Both the position numbers and the translations under genes were made by a program. A stretch of DNA of 64,000 nucleotides from Molanna angustata (taxonomy: Eukaryota; Arthropoda; Insecta; Trichoptera; Molannidae). Below, piece by piece: positions 33,880 through 45,812 of this stretch (positions are counted from its first letter, which is position 1; every line of letters begins with the position of its first letter). The notes beneath the pieces were generated by a model that did no database searches, had not been told where the DNA came from, and saw nothing but the letters and a program-made list of their open reading frames with translations. The DNA lies in NCBI GenBank assembly GCA_963576475.1, contig OY754977.1, positions 30,112,172 through 30,176,171 on the forward strand. The letters run 5' to 3'.

Positions 33880-34440
33880 AGTTTTTTTTTTTTTTTTTTA
33901 TTCAGATTGAAGCTAACAATGCACGAAGTAAAAAATAAATACAGAATATAAAATACATCAATTATAAGCGTACAATACTATCATATGTAACATAATATTT
34001 CAAAGGTACATACATTGTACATATATCCGTATCTCATGGTATCACTGTGTTTATATGTGTAGTTAGTATATATGTATGTGAGAGTGAATGTGTGTGAGGG
34101 TGTGTATGTGTGAGTGGTGTGTATGTGAGGTGCGTAATGATTAAGCTTTTTAAGTAAGTGTTTTTAGCTTTTGACGAAATGAATTTCTAGTATCGTTGAA
34201 TAGGTCCAAGTTAAGTGTGTTTTCGTGTTTTATATAGGTGTTAATGATTCTGTTGATGGTTGCATTTGTTGCGACGTTAGTTCTGCAATGTTAGTTAGTT
34301 TTTTTACTGTTGGTTATCTCGGATGCTTGTGTATTATATGTTTGTGTGAAATATTGATAAACTTGCATGTCGTGTTCACTTTCAATAGGATATTGACATT
34401 ATATAAAATTTCTAAGATATACTTTCTTGTATCCCATTGT
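33880..34440 (-). mobile_element. CR1/Jockey-like LINE 3' end (family L2), copy 2
   Basis: Minus-strand coding runs QWDTRKYILEILYNVNILLK at ~34440-34380, then after a frameshift RTNVATNATINRIINTYIKH, NLDLFNDTRNSFRQKLKTLT and a stop near 34145. The GT/CA-rich UTR (34070-34135) and GTTAGCTTCAATCTGAATAA with a T-run (33886-33900) match copy 1 at 12226-12664. Confidence 0.75.
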
Positions 34441-35548
34441 CAACGTCTGTAACTGTCCCAAATAAAATAAAATAAAATAAAAAAATAAATAAAGAGTGAT
34501 TTATAGTTTTTTTTTCTGCAAATGTTTGCAACAAACTGTTTTCAAAATCCAATTGAGATTTAACTGAGAGTTAAAGCCTACCCGTTGTAAGGTCGGCATG
34601 GGCATCGATCATGAATCCAGTTTTCGATATAGTTCCCCTCACAGCGCCCCTCAAATTAAAGCTTTGCGTCCACAGAGGCGCAGCGGACGGATAGGATTTT
34701 TGTCTCCTCAACGACGTCGTTATTGCCGACGATCCGATGCGCGCACATGAATTCCTATATAGAATTCCTATAGTCCTTAAACTTACGGGTCTTCAACGAA
34801 CATTTAAATCATGTTAATTCTGACTTTTATATAATTATTGAATACCATTGATATAAAATTTAACATAATCTATTTTTTTTTATATACTTTTTCTAGTATT
34901 TTTCGACACCGAAGCACAATAAAATGCTTAATTTATTTTCACACCCAACTTTCATATAATCCTTAGTTGTTTTTGAGAAATAAATCTTCAAGACTCCCAG
35001 TGTTGTAGTCATTTTCAACTGGTTAGTTACATAATTTCTTGTAAATGTATGTATGAAATGCAATATGAAGTGGTCGTTATACAATAGGTAATATGTTTTT
35101 ACAATACCATGGAGGTAAATTATACTGCCGACATAGAAAGTGATACGCTTTAAAAACGTGTCGCCATAATAATGGACATTTTTAATAACTAAGTTTTTTT
35201 TTTAATTTAAATTATAAGAAATAGCACAATGCGTGTTTATTGATACTTTAAGTACCAAACTAATTATTGAATAAATGTAATTTTCTCCATTTGCCTACCT
35301 AAGTTTGTAGAAATTAACTAAAACAACTTTTTTTTTCAATATATATTTCATTAAATTTGTGAGGTTATTATTTTATATCTGCGGCTACAATTTCTTAGCA
35401 CAACCATTTTATGTTTTTTGAGAATGAGATAAAAGAAAATGTCTACTGACATTCAAACTATTGTATTATTATATTAAATAATCTTTTTTTTTTTCAAAAG
35501 TTGAGTACGTAATAAAGATACAATGATACACTTTTTATTTTACAAAAA
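34441..35548. other. Unassigned interval
   Basis: 34590-34750 is less AT-rich (GCGTCCACAGAGGCGCAGCG), reminiscent of a MITE end but without a partner. The rest is AT-rich with T-runs. Confidence 0.4.
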
Positions 35549-35802
35549 CGAGTACCTATCTCGAATAAAAGAGTACCTATCTCGACTAAAAGAGAACCTA
35601 CCTATCTCGACTAAACGAGTACCTATTTTGACGAAACGAGTTCCTATCTCGACTAAAAGAGTACCTATCTCGACTAAACGAGTACCTATCTCAACTAAAC
35701 GAGTACCTATCTCGACTAAAAGAGTACCTATCTCGACTAAACGAGTACCTATCTCAACTAAACGAGTACCTATCTCGACTGAACGAGTACTTATCTCAAC
35801 TC
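35549..35802. repeat. 21-bp minisatellite, ~12 units
   Basis: The unit is CGAGTACCTATCTCGACTAAA with variants AAAGAG, CTCAAC and GACGAAA. Because 21 is a multiple of 3, one frame stays open and reads as RVPISTK heptads. A 4-bp insertion near 35590-35600 shifts which heptad is read, so coding is doubtful. Confidence 0.95.
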
Positions 35803-36636
35803 CCCTTTGAATATTATTTTGTAAAATATATCCTTATTTTAATCGAAACAAAAATTGAAGGAAAAAATACAGAAACGAAATATTTTCTTTCATTAGTAAA
35901 AATATTATTGCAATTTTAAATTATCGTTATTTTGTAAATATCTACTTTGTGTTCTTGTCTATGTATTTTTTGTGTTGCTACGAAAGTAATCAACAAATAC
36001 TTAAAATTTAACACGCATTCAATAAGAAGTGGCCATGTTCTACGTGTCAAACCCGAGAGTCAGATATCTTACCAACTAAGTCACTGAACGACTGACAAAT
36101 GATCATTAAAACATTATCAGATATCAATGCCCTAACTTGGCAAAACGATCTTCCTGACGAGGAATAAAATTTCATTTACCTAACTCAAAATCTTGCGTGA
36201 TTCCGTCATTATTAACGGGTCTTGTTCCTAAAAACTACACTAGAGAAAGAGTGTTTTGTGATTTTCCTATATAAGATACCTAGAATCTTATATTTTGGCT
36301 ATTGTCCAAGCAAGTCGGATGTGGAAAAGTATGATTTTTTTGTTATGCAAAAATATTTTTGTGCGGACGGTAGGTACATGTATAATATAATAATATGTAA
36401 GTATATGTATGTTGAGGGAACCATCATTAGCATTTTTCTTAAATAAATCATTTAAATCTTTCCTCATAATAAAACTCAGTCGCGAAATGTGAAGATAAGC
36501 TAAAATTACTACCCACTTTGAAATTTTACACTAACCACGAAGGGCTAAAGATGCCGGAATCCATGGCGCTGAATATTGTATTAACAAAACACCTTTAAAT
36601 ACATCAGTTATTATCTGACATGACGTATAAGATTGA
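35803..36636. other. Unassigned interval; weak tRNA-like patch
   Basis: At 36030-36085 the minus strand has TGACTTAGTTGGTAAGATAT then CTGACTCTCGGGTTTGACAC, reminiscent of a degraded SINE2 head. Otherwise no signal. Confidence 0.35.
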
Positions 36637-36867
36637 TGTTGTAGCGATGCTGCTACGGTACATAACTAGCCACCCCCGCCGAAGAGATGACGTAGCAAAC
36701 ACTATTTAAAACGCGCGGCGACACCGCGCGGGTGTCCCCGCTCCTACTTCAGGCTCGCCGCCGCCGCCTTCAACTCCGCGTTTATAATATTGTTGTTCGA
36801 ATTAGTAATTAATATCATTGTGCAAACCTACCACAAATAAAACCTATGTAAGTTTATTCTTTAACAG
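36637..36867 (+). repeat. Possible solo LTR or promoter-like block
   Basis: TGTTGTAGCGATGCTGCTAC begins a 231-bp block ending TTTATTCTTTAACA, giving TGT...ACA ends. Inside are CTATTTAAAACGCG (TATA-like, 36701-36714), a GC-rich stretch with GCGCGGCGACACCGCGCG, and AATAAAACC (polyadenylation signal-like) at 36837-36845. The order TATA-GC leader-AATAAA resembles an LTR. No flanking duplication was confirmed and no internal retroelement genes are seen. Confidence 0.45.
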
Positions 36868-36942
36868 ATTTTTAATTATCTCAATAGAGACGTGAGAGCA
36901 TTTTGAAAAATTGTACAGATGAAATCATTAAAAAAATTAACG

Positions 36943-37291
36943 GATCATCATCATCATCATCATCATCCTCAGCGTTACAACCCTTGATGGGTCCTAGCTG
37001 CCTCTAAGAATCTTCTCCAAACTGCTCTATTGGTGGCTGCCACTTTCCAGTTCTGCTGCCCCATAGCCCGACAATCTGTGACAACGCCGTCCAACCATCG
37101 TAGCTTAGGTCTTCCTACGCTTCTTCTACCGGTTGGGTTGTTAGTCAACACCCTTTTTGGGAGCTCCAGATCATCCATACGGTGTACATGACCCAGCCAG
37201 CGTAGTCTGCTGATCTTAATAAACTTGACCACGCTGATGATGTCCTGGTAAAGATCATAGAGCTCAGTGTTGTATCTCTTACGCCATGTTT
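36943..37291 (-). pseudogene. LINE RT C-terminus with (GAT)n tail
   Basis: The minus strand gives TWRKRYNTELYDLYQDIISV then VKFIKISRLRWLGHVHRMDD, LPKRV and GRRSVGRPKLRWLDGVVTDC. It is the end of a LINE RT (RLRWLGHVxRM, GRPKLRWxDGV) without stops to 36975. The tail is a GAT repeat (plus-strand ATC at 36945-36966). 5'-truncated near 37291. Confidence 0.85.
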
Positions 37292-37446
37292 GACATATTT
37301 TAATGTTTGGATAGATTACAACAGTACTCTTACTTACTGATCAAACAGATCTGTGTTCAAAATCAAATCATTAAAAAAAAAAATTGAAATTTTTGTTTCG
37401 TGGTTGAATTTCTGAACAAATTTCGTCCTAGAGGAAAAGCGGGTAT

Positions 37447-37811
37447 TTTTTAACAGATTTTTAATTATCTCAATAGAGACGAAGTTGGAATATTTATTGT
37501 AGGAGAACCGGGAAATCAAGGCACCTACAGGGCTTACGACCTGTCATCGGCTGGTTTACGTGATCACTTTATGCGCTTGCGCAACGTTCACCAATTATGC
37601 CTTTTTAATGAGATCCCTATCAATTCAATTTTGAAAGTTCTATATATTGTAATACTGAAATTCTTTTCGCTTGAAAATAAGGAATTTTTACTACAGCCAT
37701 CTATGGGTGAAATTATGAACAACAATCTTATTATTTTTTATTTATTTTGTTGTACCGCCATCTATTGAGAGAATTGTTTTTTGTAAATAATGAAAGCTAC
37801 AATTCTTATAT
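37447..37811 (+). repeat. Repeat X, copy 2
   Basis: It runs from TTTTTTAACAGATTTTTAAT to AATTCTTATATCTATTTATTCG. It is nearly identical to 23275-23640, with single-base differences (e.g. TTGTACCGCC for TTGGAACGCC). A short piece of its start also lies at 36860-36892. High identity suggests recent activity. Confidence 0.8.
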
Positions 37812-37959
37812 CTATTTATTCGTTCATTAATTGGTTGAAATACCTATTGCTTTATTCTCTCATTATGCTTAATTTGAGTTTAAATGTTGTGTATCACAGA
37901 ATATTGACGGGGATTGATTTGGCCTTGCAACACGCATGAATTAGATTAACATATTCCGC

Positions 37960-37988
37960 CGATTAATTGGTTCGAGACCAATTAATCG
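37960..37988. repeat. Perfect 12-bp inverted repeat
   Basis: CGATTAATTGGT-TCGAG-ACCAATTAATCG forms a 12-bp stem with a 5-base loop. About 55 bases downstream (38044-38060) ATCGG-TTCAATT-CCGAT looks like a tRNA T arm, but no complete tRNA can be folded. Confidence 0.7.
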
Positions 37989-39001
37989 AGTAGTCGAGTG
38001 AGTCAGATCATAGAGATAACTTTCTTATAGCATATGCCGGTTTATCGGTTCAATTCCGATCAACCGCGCCTTTGTTAATTACACATAATAAATGTAATGT
38101 TTATCATTTTATTTTTAATAATACTACTATACATCACTAGCGAACATTACGAAGATAAACTCTACAAAGACAATTATTTTAGAAATCATATAAAACACGG
38201 GAATGCGTCATGATGAGGTTTGAGGTGGTACCTATATCAGAAATAATGACAAAAGCCAGAGTCAGTTGGTTTGGCGATATTGTTAACGTCTGATTGTAGG
38301 AGCGTAAGAAAAAAATGAGTTTCAAAGGTTGCTCACCACCGACTGTCATCGGTAATGTAAAATACTTTTATAAAAATATAAAAATACTTGGTTATAGCTC
38401 TATTGTATTTATTAGAAAATATTGAAATTCTTTTTTATTTAAAGTATTTGTCTTCTACCCAACCGTATCATACTACACGCTGAAGTGATTATAGTTAAAC
38501 CATAATTGAATTATAAATTAGCTATAAACTACTTGTTTTTTGAGTCACTTCGCGACATGTTTCGGAAGCGCTGTCCTTCCATCGAACATGTTGAATTTGT
38601 GTGTATCTGTCTGTGAAGCGAGGGAGGTGGCGGTTGAGGATTGGTTGGGTTAATGGGGGGAGGGGAGTATTGTTTAGTGTTTTTGTTTTTGATGGGGAAT
38701 ATATTAAGTAAGTCGATGGAAGGACAGCGCTTCCGAAACATGACGCGAAGTGACTCAAAAAACAAGTGTTTTACAGATAATTTATAATTCAAATATGGTT
38801 AATATTAACTACCACAAAATATCCGCCGAATCATTAAATAATTATAGTTTGTTTGTTTATTTATTTTTCTTTTAAAATATTAACAAAAGTATTTTACTAA
38901 GTTGAGTTTGTCGATCGACAATTCTTGATAGAACTCCATTGTACGTTGATATGTTATAAAAATATAAAAATACTTGGTTATAGTTTTATTGTATTTATTA
39001 G

Positions 39002-39042
39002 ATTATTGACGCGTTTCGTGCAAAGCACATCGTCAGAATAAT
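39002..39042 (-). ncRNA. Hammerhead-like motif, left arm
   Basis: The minus strand reads ATTATT-CTGACGA-T-GTGC-TTT-GCAC-GAAA-CGCG-TC-AATAAT. Stem I (6 bp), stem II (4 bp) and conserved core words CUGANGA and GAAA are complete, with a minimal stem III (A·U, C·G) and H = C at the presumed cleavage site. An unpaired U follows CTGACGA, where natural hammerheads usually have a G pairing with C, so activity is uncertain. Confidence 0.55.
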
Positions 39043-39216
39043 GCTCTACAAGACTGAGACTAGTGGTAATATACAAAATTTACATGACAGGTGTATAAAA
39101 ATGTTGGTTTTTGAAATGTTGATTTTTATACACAAATGTTGGTTTTTGAAATGTTGATTTTTATACACGTGCCATGTAAATTTTGTATATAACCACTAGT
39201 CTCAGTCTTGTAGAGC

Positions 39217-39257
39217 ATTATTCTGACGATGTGCTTTGCACGAAACGCGTCAATAAT
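39217..39257 (+). ncRNA. Hammerhead-like motif, right arm
   Basis: Exact inverted copy of the motif at 39002-39042: stem I ATTATT (39217-39222)/AATAAT (39252-39257), core CTGACGA (39223-39229), stem II GTGC/GCAC, GAAA (39242-39245). The presumed cleavage is after C39251. Confidence 0.55.
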
Positions 39258-39797
39258 CTTATAAATTATTTTTATATTTTTATAACATATCAACGTACAA
39301 TGGAGTTCTATCAAGAATTGTCGATCGACAAACTCAACTTAGTAAAATACTTTTGTTAATATTTTAAAAGAAAAATAAATAAACAAAAAAACTATAATTA
39401 TTTAATGATTCGGCGGATATTTTGTGGTAGTTAATATTAACCATATTTGAATTATAAATTATCTGTAAAACAATTGTTTTTTGAGTCACTTCGCGTCATG
39501 TTTCGGAAGCGCTGTCCTACTATCGACTTACTTAATATATTCCCCATCAAAAACAAAAACACTAAACAATACTCCCCTCCCCCCATTAACTCAACCAATC
39601 CTCAACCGCCACCTCCCTCGCTTCACAGACAGATACACACGAATTCAACATGTTCGATGGACTCAAAAAACAAGTAGTTTATAGCTAATTTATAATTCAA
39701 ATATGGTTAAACTATAATCACTTCAGCGCGTAGTAATGATACGTAAGGTTGGGTAGATGACAAATACTTTAAATAAAAAAGAATTTCAATATTTTCT

Positions 39798-40745
39798 GAG
39801 AGCAAGAAAATCAATAGATACTGATGTCTCGTTTTGTTAGGACCGATGTTTCTATTCCATAAGTAATCAGTGGGAGAATACATGTATCGAATAGCTTCTT
39901 TTTCAAATAATGGGAGTATTTACGGGATTTAATGATGTATGATAATTTCCCAAAAGCTGTCCAGGCAAGGCCACGTCATCTTTCTATTTCTGCCTCTTGA
40001 TTTTCTTTGACAAGCATCACGGTATGGCTTAGATATATGTATTATCTGTCTGCTCTTTCAATTTGCACTCCATCTATTATGACGGGGAAGGACTCTTCTG
40101 CGTTACTCATCATTTTGGTCATGGAGATGTTCATTTTCAATCCAATGTTCACACAGGCTGAATTGATTTCAATGAGCATTCTGTGAGTATTCAATACCTC
40201 CTCATCCTTGGCAAATATTACAATATCATCTGCGAACCGTAGATTGCTGAGATACTCGCCGTTTATATTTATGCCTCTCTTATACCAATCAAAAATTTTG
40301 AAGACATCTTCGAGGGGCAATGTAAAAAGTTTGGGAGAAATAGTGTCACCCTGTCGGATACCTCTTCTAATTTAAAATTTCTTGGATGGTTCATGAAGTT
40401 GTTTATTGGATGTGGCATTCGCATAAATATTTTTCAAAATTTGGGAATATGTATGGTCAATTCTGCAATTATCTAGACCCTTCATCACCGCCCATGTCTC
40501 GACTGAGGCAAAGGCCTTTTCAAAATCTATAAATGCCAATTCAATGGGAATATTATACTCATTATATTTCTGGATTACATTCTTCAGAGTTTGTTGATGG
40601 TCGTTTGTTCCGAAGCCTTTTCTGAATCCTGCCTGTTCTACTGGTTGGTATGAATCTAGTTTGTTTGAAAGTCCGCTGGTGAGGATTTTTGTAAAAAAGT
40701 TTATATAGGTGTGATAAAAAGCTGATGGGTCTTTAGTTCTCGAGG
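39798..40745 (-). pseudogene. RTE-like LINE reverse transcriptase, palm and thumb
   Basis: The minus strand runs DPSAFYHTYINFFTKILTSG, QPVEQAGFRKGFGTNDHQQT, IPIELAFIDFEKAFASVETW, IRRGIRQGDTISPKLFTLPL and LSNLRFADDIVIFAKDEEVL. FADD (40225-40236) is the catalytic pair and AFxDFEKAF holds the first catalytic Asp. A stop (40372-40374) interrupts just before RRGIRQGD. The downstream part (RGLAWTAFGKLSYIIKSRK, LPLITYGIET) is in other frames to ~39810. It starts directly at the palindrome boundary. Confidence 0.9.
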
Positions 40746-40827
40746 CGTTATTGATTTCCTTTTTTATGTAATAATGTTATATTCGCATATTTAATATGTC
40801 TATACTTACTTACTTTACGTGTCCGGG

Positions 40828-41464
40828 TTAGATTCTGCCACTCCAGTAAGCCGCGACTTTCATCGCTTTGTCATTGGCCATAATCAGGTCCCTAGGTGTA
40901 CAGCCTCCCCTCATCAGTGGACACATCAGTAGGTGGCTGTCATCCTGGGTTTCGCCACAATCACAACAAACATCATCATCTGCAGGCAGGTACCCCCACC
41001 TCTTGAGGTTCTTCTTGCATCGAGTGACACCAGCTCTCAGCCTATTGAGGGTAGTCCAAATAGAGTATGGGAGATGTTCGCCCAATCGTGCACCCTCTTG
41101 TAAGTCAGTCTGTGACGTCGCTCCAAAATCCAGCTTCCATAGCTCTTCTCTCCGTTGCTGTGAGGTCTCAACAGGGGAGGTAGTTTTGATAAAACTATTT
41201 CTAGACTTGAGACGCGACGTAACTGGCTGATGGTGGTGCAGGGGGTGTCTTCGGTCGTGGAATTGTTTGTATCTCTCCGCATCTGCCGCAGTCCTTCGTC
41301 GTATGTAAGGTGGAGCGATTCCGATTATTGGGTATAGCTTTTCGATTGGTGTTGGCTTTAAACATCCAGAAATTATTCGTACCGTTTCGTTTATCGCTAA
41401 ATCCACATGCTTGGAGTGAGCAGACTTCTGCCAAACCGGACACGCATACTCGGCATATGTCTAT
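40828..41464 (-). pseudogene. LINE C-terminal RNase H/zinc-knuckle region (R1/I-like)
   Basis: The frame is open from TYAEYACPVWQKSAHSKHVD through LAINETVRIISGCLKPTPIE, LGEHLPYSIWTTLNRLRAGV and CKKNLKRWGYLPADDDVCCD to CGETQDDSHLLMCPL, stop near 40826. The WxxLNRLRxGVxRC...W and C-DCGETQDDSHLLxCP knuckle is typical of LINE C-termini. About 210 residues without a break make it one of the best-kept frames here. RT palm sequence upstream is missing (junction at ~41465). Confidence 0.85.
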
Positions 41465-41666
41465 GAGATGGAGAATTAAAAACACAATTGAGTAACTGAG
41501 ATTTGTTATTATAATATTTGTTTTTATTTAATTTGAATATACATAAAGACTGGATTACATATAATATTACATGTTATCAAAAAAAATATTTTGCCTTTCC
41601 TTATTTAAGCTCGAAGCTTGTGTAAATATGAGCTCTTTTCTTTAAACTAATCGTCAGTAGTTGGAT

Positions 41667-42813
<1,147 letters not shown>

Positions 42814-43759
42814 TATATTATTATTATCTATATATTTTGTGATGAATTTGTTAAATCTATGACGATGTGTTATTTTTTTTTAATCAACAGTGAAAATGAA
42901 AACCCGTGCTTTACACTTTATCATAATCAAAATTGTTTTCTAATTATTTACCCCTACTTTTATATTCCACATCTCTTAATAAAGTAGGTATTTGATTCAT
43001 GTGAATATGTTCATTTTAGTTAGTTATTATTGTTCGGTAAAACACGTAAGAAATTGACAGCAAAAAATATTGGTAGGTACTTACCTAATATTATGTAAAG
43101 TAACATGACAAAATGACATTCAGAAAAGTAGGTCTAAAAAAATGTTCAAAACCTACGTAAATATCTGTTTTCATAATCATGTGTCTTGTATATGTTGAAC
43201 GGTATCTACCAACAACCAAAGTTTAGGTCGGTAGACATCTTATAATACTAAGTAGATTGTTTTTTTTTTATGAAAATGTTTTGCTGAAATGTAAATAATA
43301 TTCGGGTTTGTGAGAAACGTCCCTGTTGTCATAAAAATGTAATATCTTTTGTCAAACATACTCTTGGAGTTACCGTAAGATAAACGGAAAAATAAAAGGA
43401 ATATAAATGAAGGAACGTTACATCAAACTACAACCATCACGAAATGATAAAAAATATTCATAATATTGTTCTACAAGTTTCTGATGCTACCGATAATCAT
43501 TTAATATCAAACAGAACATGTCATAATAAAACATCGCCAACTTGTACTATGTACAACCTTCCGATAATTGGTCATACAGAATATCTCAAAACAACGAAGT
43601 CTAATATTACAAAATATTTTGACCTTTTTGATTAATTTATTTTATCACTATAAATAGATATGTAATATTTTCAAGAGAAAGACAAACCTTTCGGTAGGTG
43701 TGTAATCAATGTTTGTCTTACTTAGGATATGTTGCTATATCACTCGTTATCGGGTGGGA
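42814..43759. other. Unassigned AT-rich interval
   Basis: It includes GTAGGTACTTACCTA (43075-43089). No coding or repeat family is recognised. Confidence 0.4.
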
Positions 43760-44090
43760 CGCCAAAGATATAATTAAAAACTATGCGTTCAGCGAGCAAT
43801 TGAAAGGAAAATTTTGGGCGTCAGTCTTCGAGATCGAATCAAAAACGAGGAGATTAGATGTCGAACAAAGGTTGCCAATATTGCAGAGAGAGCAGCGAGG
43901 CTAAGTGGTAGTGGGCGAGACACGTGGTGAAGCAAGGCAGTATCAGATGCCGGTCAGTGCCAAAAAAAGGGGCGTAGGAAGACCACCAATTAGGTGGAAA
44001 GGTCGTGGATGGCAGCAAACAGCTCAAAACATAAATAAGTGGTAATATAAGAAGCCTTTATCCAGCAGTAGATCGAACATGGCTGATAAG
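43760..44090 (+). pseudogene. LINE RT C-terminus, decayed
   Basis: The plus strand reads LGVSLRDRIKNEEIRCRTKV then ANIAERAARL, and in a second frame KW-stop-WARHVVKQGS and GRRRPPIRWK. This is the LGVSLRDRIxNxEIRxRTKVxxIAExxxxLKWxWAGH series. A stop sits between KW and WARHV (43904-43906). Confidence 0.8.
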
Positions 44091-44149
44091 TAGGTATGTA
44101 AGTAATTACTATTGAATACATTGTTGTCTACAATACGCGTAAAAATCCA

Positions 44150-45100
44150 TAATCTAACTGTCGATTTGTTCAAGAGAGCTTTATTTTCTTAACATATCAA
44201 CAGAGTATCCAGCCAAGATACGCGAGATTCGTATGCAGGGTATATATTTTTTACGGTTTTTCCAACTTTGAAGTAAAAAATCAAACAAATCAGAGGCTTC
44301 GTAGCATATATGTATTATATACGGATTTACTCAGAATTCGGAGTAGAACATTGAGTGTGTCTGCGCCCCCCCCCCCCACTTATAACTTTTGATCCGCTTA
44401 ATTTACAGAGTCCAAAATTTCAAAAAATATATAGATAGTTATAGGCCTACAAAACTTTTATATTAAGAATTTTGAATTTTGTCTGTCAGGGAATATCAAC
44501 TTTTGATTTCTTACTTTATTTTTCCATATACCTCAAAAACCGTAAAAGCTATAACACTGAAAATTGATATTAATATAGAAAAATAAAAATTCCAAATTAC
44601 TTTTTCAAAAAAATCATTTTATACAAGGAAATTTTTTTTTATGAAAATTTTATGTGTTTATCTGCCTATATTTCCAATGTTTTTTTTTTTAAATAACGGA
44701 AAAGGCCGAAACACTCCAACTAGATAATTAAATTTTCTACAAAAAATATGATAATTTTAGTAGTAGTAGGTAACTCTCAAACTTTTTTGAACAATTGTTG
44801 TACAAACTTGAATTTAGTGACGACATCGTTTTATACAATTTGTAAGGCAGCATACACTACATAATATCTCCCTCAATAGTTTGACACTTAATCTCCAAAC
44901 ATACATACATACCATCATGCTATTATCATATTCTGGGTAGGAAAAACAGACTGACTTCCATACTATCCTATCCTGACATACAAACCAAAATATCTTTAAA
45001 TATTTATTAAATTATGTTTAAGTGTTTATAGTTTGGTACGTATTCTTGAAATATGCATACTATCGCCATCGACAGTTGGATCTCATGTATTACATGCTAT
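44150..45100 (+). repeat. HINE-A copy 4, long form
   Basis: The 5' end has CTAACTGTCGATTTGTTCAA (44154-44173); the 3' inner repeat ATCGACAGTTGGATCTCATG (45067-45086) is followed by the hairpin and CATGCTAT (CTAG lost). The interior 44350-44720 is longer than copy 2 and contains ATAGGCCTACAAAACTTTTA, also present in copy 7 at ~62075. Includes a poly-C tract at 44366-44377. Confidence 0.7.
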
Positions 45101-45578
45101 AAATAATACTTCATAAATAAAATGCATCCCCCTGATTGTATAAATGATAACTTTAGAACCAAAGATAGTATTAAAATTCCATAAATGAATACCACGACTG
45201 GCCAACACAATCACGCATACGGGGGGATCAAATAATGGTACAGTAACTTTAGTTATATAGGTACATACATTTAAAATTACACAGCCCTATTCAACATTTA
45301 AAAAAAATGAAAGACGTTACTAAATCAAATTTACAACCCAACTGTCCAATGTATTATTCTGTACATAAGTCTATAAATATATTCCTAGGGCTTATTTGTA
45401 CAATATTATGACAACTATAACATGAAACTATAAATGACAATTTTGAACTTAAAATATTTTAACTTACATTAACTATAAAAAAATGTTTAGCGTAAAACTC
45501 TGCTTCGTAGCACAAATGTTATTACTGTAAAACTATGTTCATTGGTTTATTCTTTACAGTACTGTTTTTTCAAAGAAC
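45101..45578. other. Unassigned AT-rich interval
   Basis: No recognised signal. Confidence 0.4.
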
Positions 45579-45664
45579 ACAACACATATGACATTTTACT
45601 GTAACACATATGACATTTTACTGTAACACATATGACATTTTACTGTAACACATATGACATTTTA
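45579..45664. repeat. 22-bp tandem repeat, 4 units
   Basis: The unit AACACATATGACATTTTACTGT is present four times in a row, the last ending ACGG. Confidence 0.95.
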
Positions 45665-45812
45665 CGGAATTCACTCGTCGGTATGTTTGAATTTTGCTCC
45701 TAGCCGACTTCAAAAAGTAATTTGGTGTAAATAAATATTTTAAGCCTTTGTATTTTGCAAGGATAATATGTGTTTATTTGATATTTCATTTATTTATAAA
45801 AATATTGCTTCT

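Larger units (their letters stand above)
38414..39797. mobile_element. 1.38-kb near-perfect palindrome (arms ~690 and 640 bp)
   Basis: The left arm 38414-39101 is repeated inverted as 39158-39797, with a 56-bp spacer containing one extra copy of a 35-bp unit. Each arm contains a hammerhead-like motif near the centre, the GACAATTCTTGATAGAACTC word shared with 7457, and its own smaller inverted repeat (38502-38593/38716-38792 in the left arm). Open frames on opposite strands mirror each other and are by-products of symmetry. The outer left flank (38369-38415) duplicates 38955-39002 of the arm. A Penelope-like terminal-repeat origin is inferred from the motif, not from coding sequence. Confidence 0.85.

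Noticed and set aside
35549..35802. CRISPR-like array
   Set aside because: Units are contiguous 21-mers without unique spacers, in a eukaryotic context; it is a minisatellite.
38522..38792. Proline-rich paired frames (…NTPLPPLTQPILN…) duplicated at 39447-39684
   Set aside because: They mirror each other because of the palindrome and are read from its GC-skewed patch; no start context or homologue.
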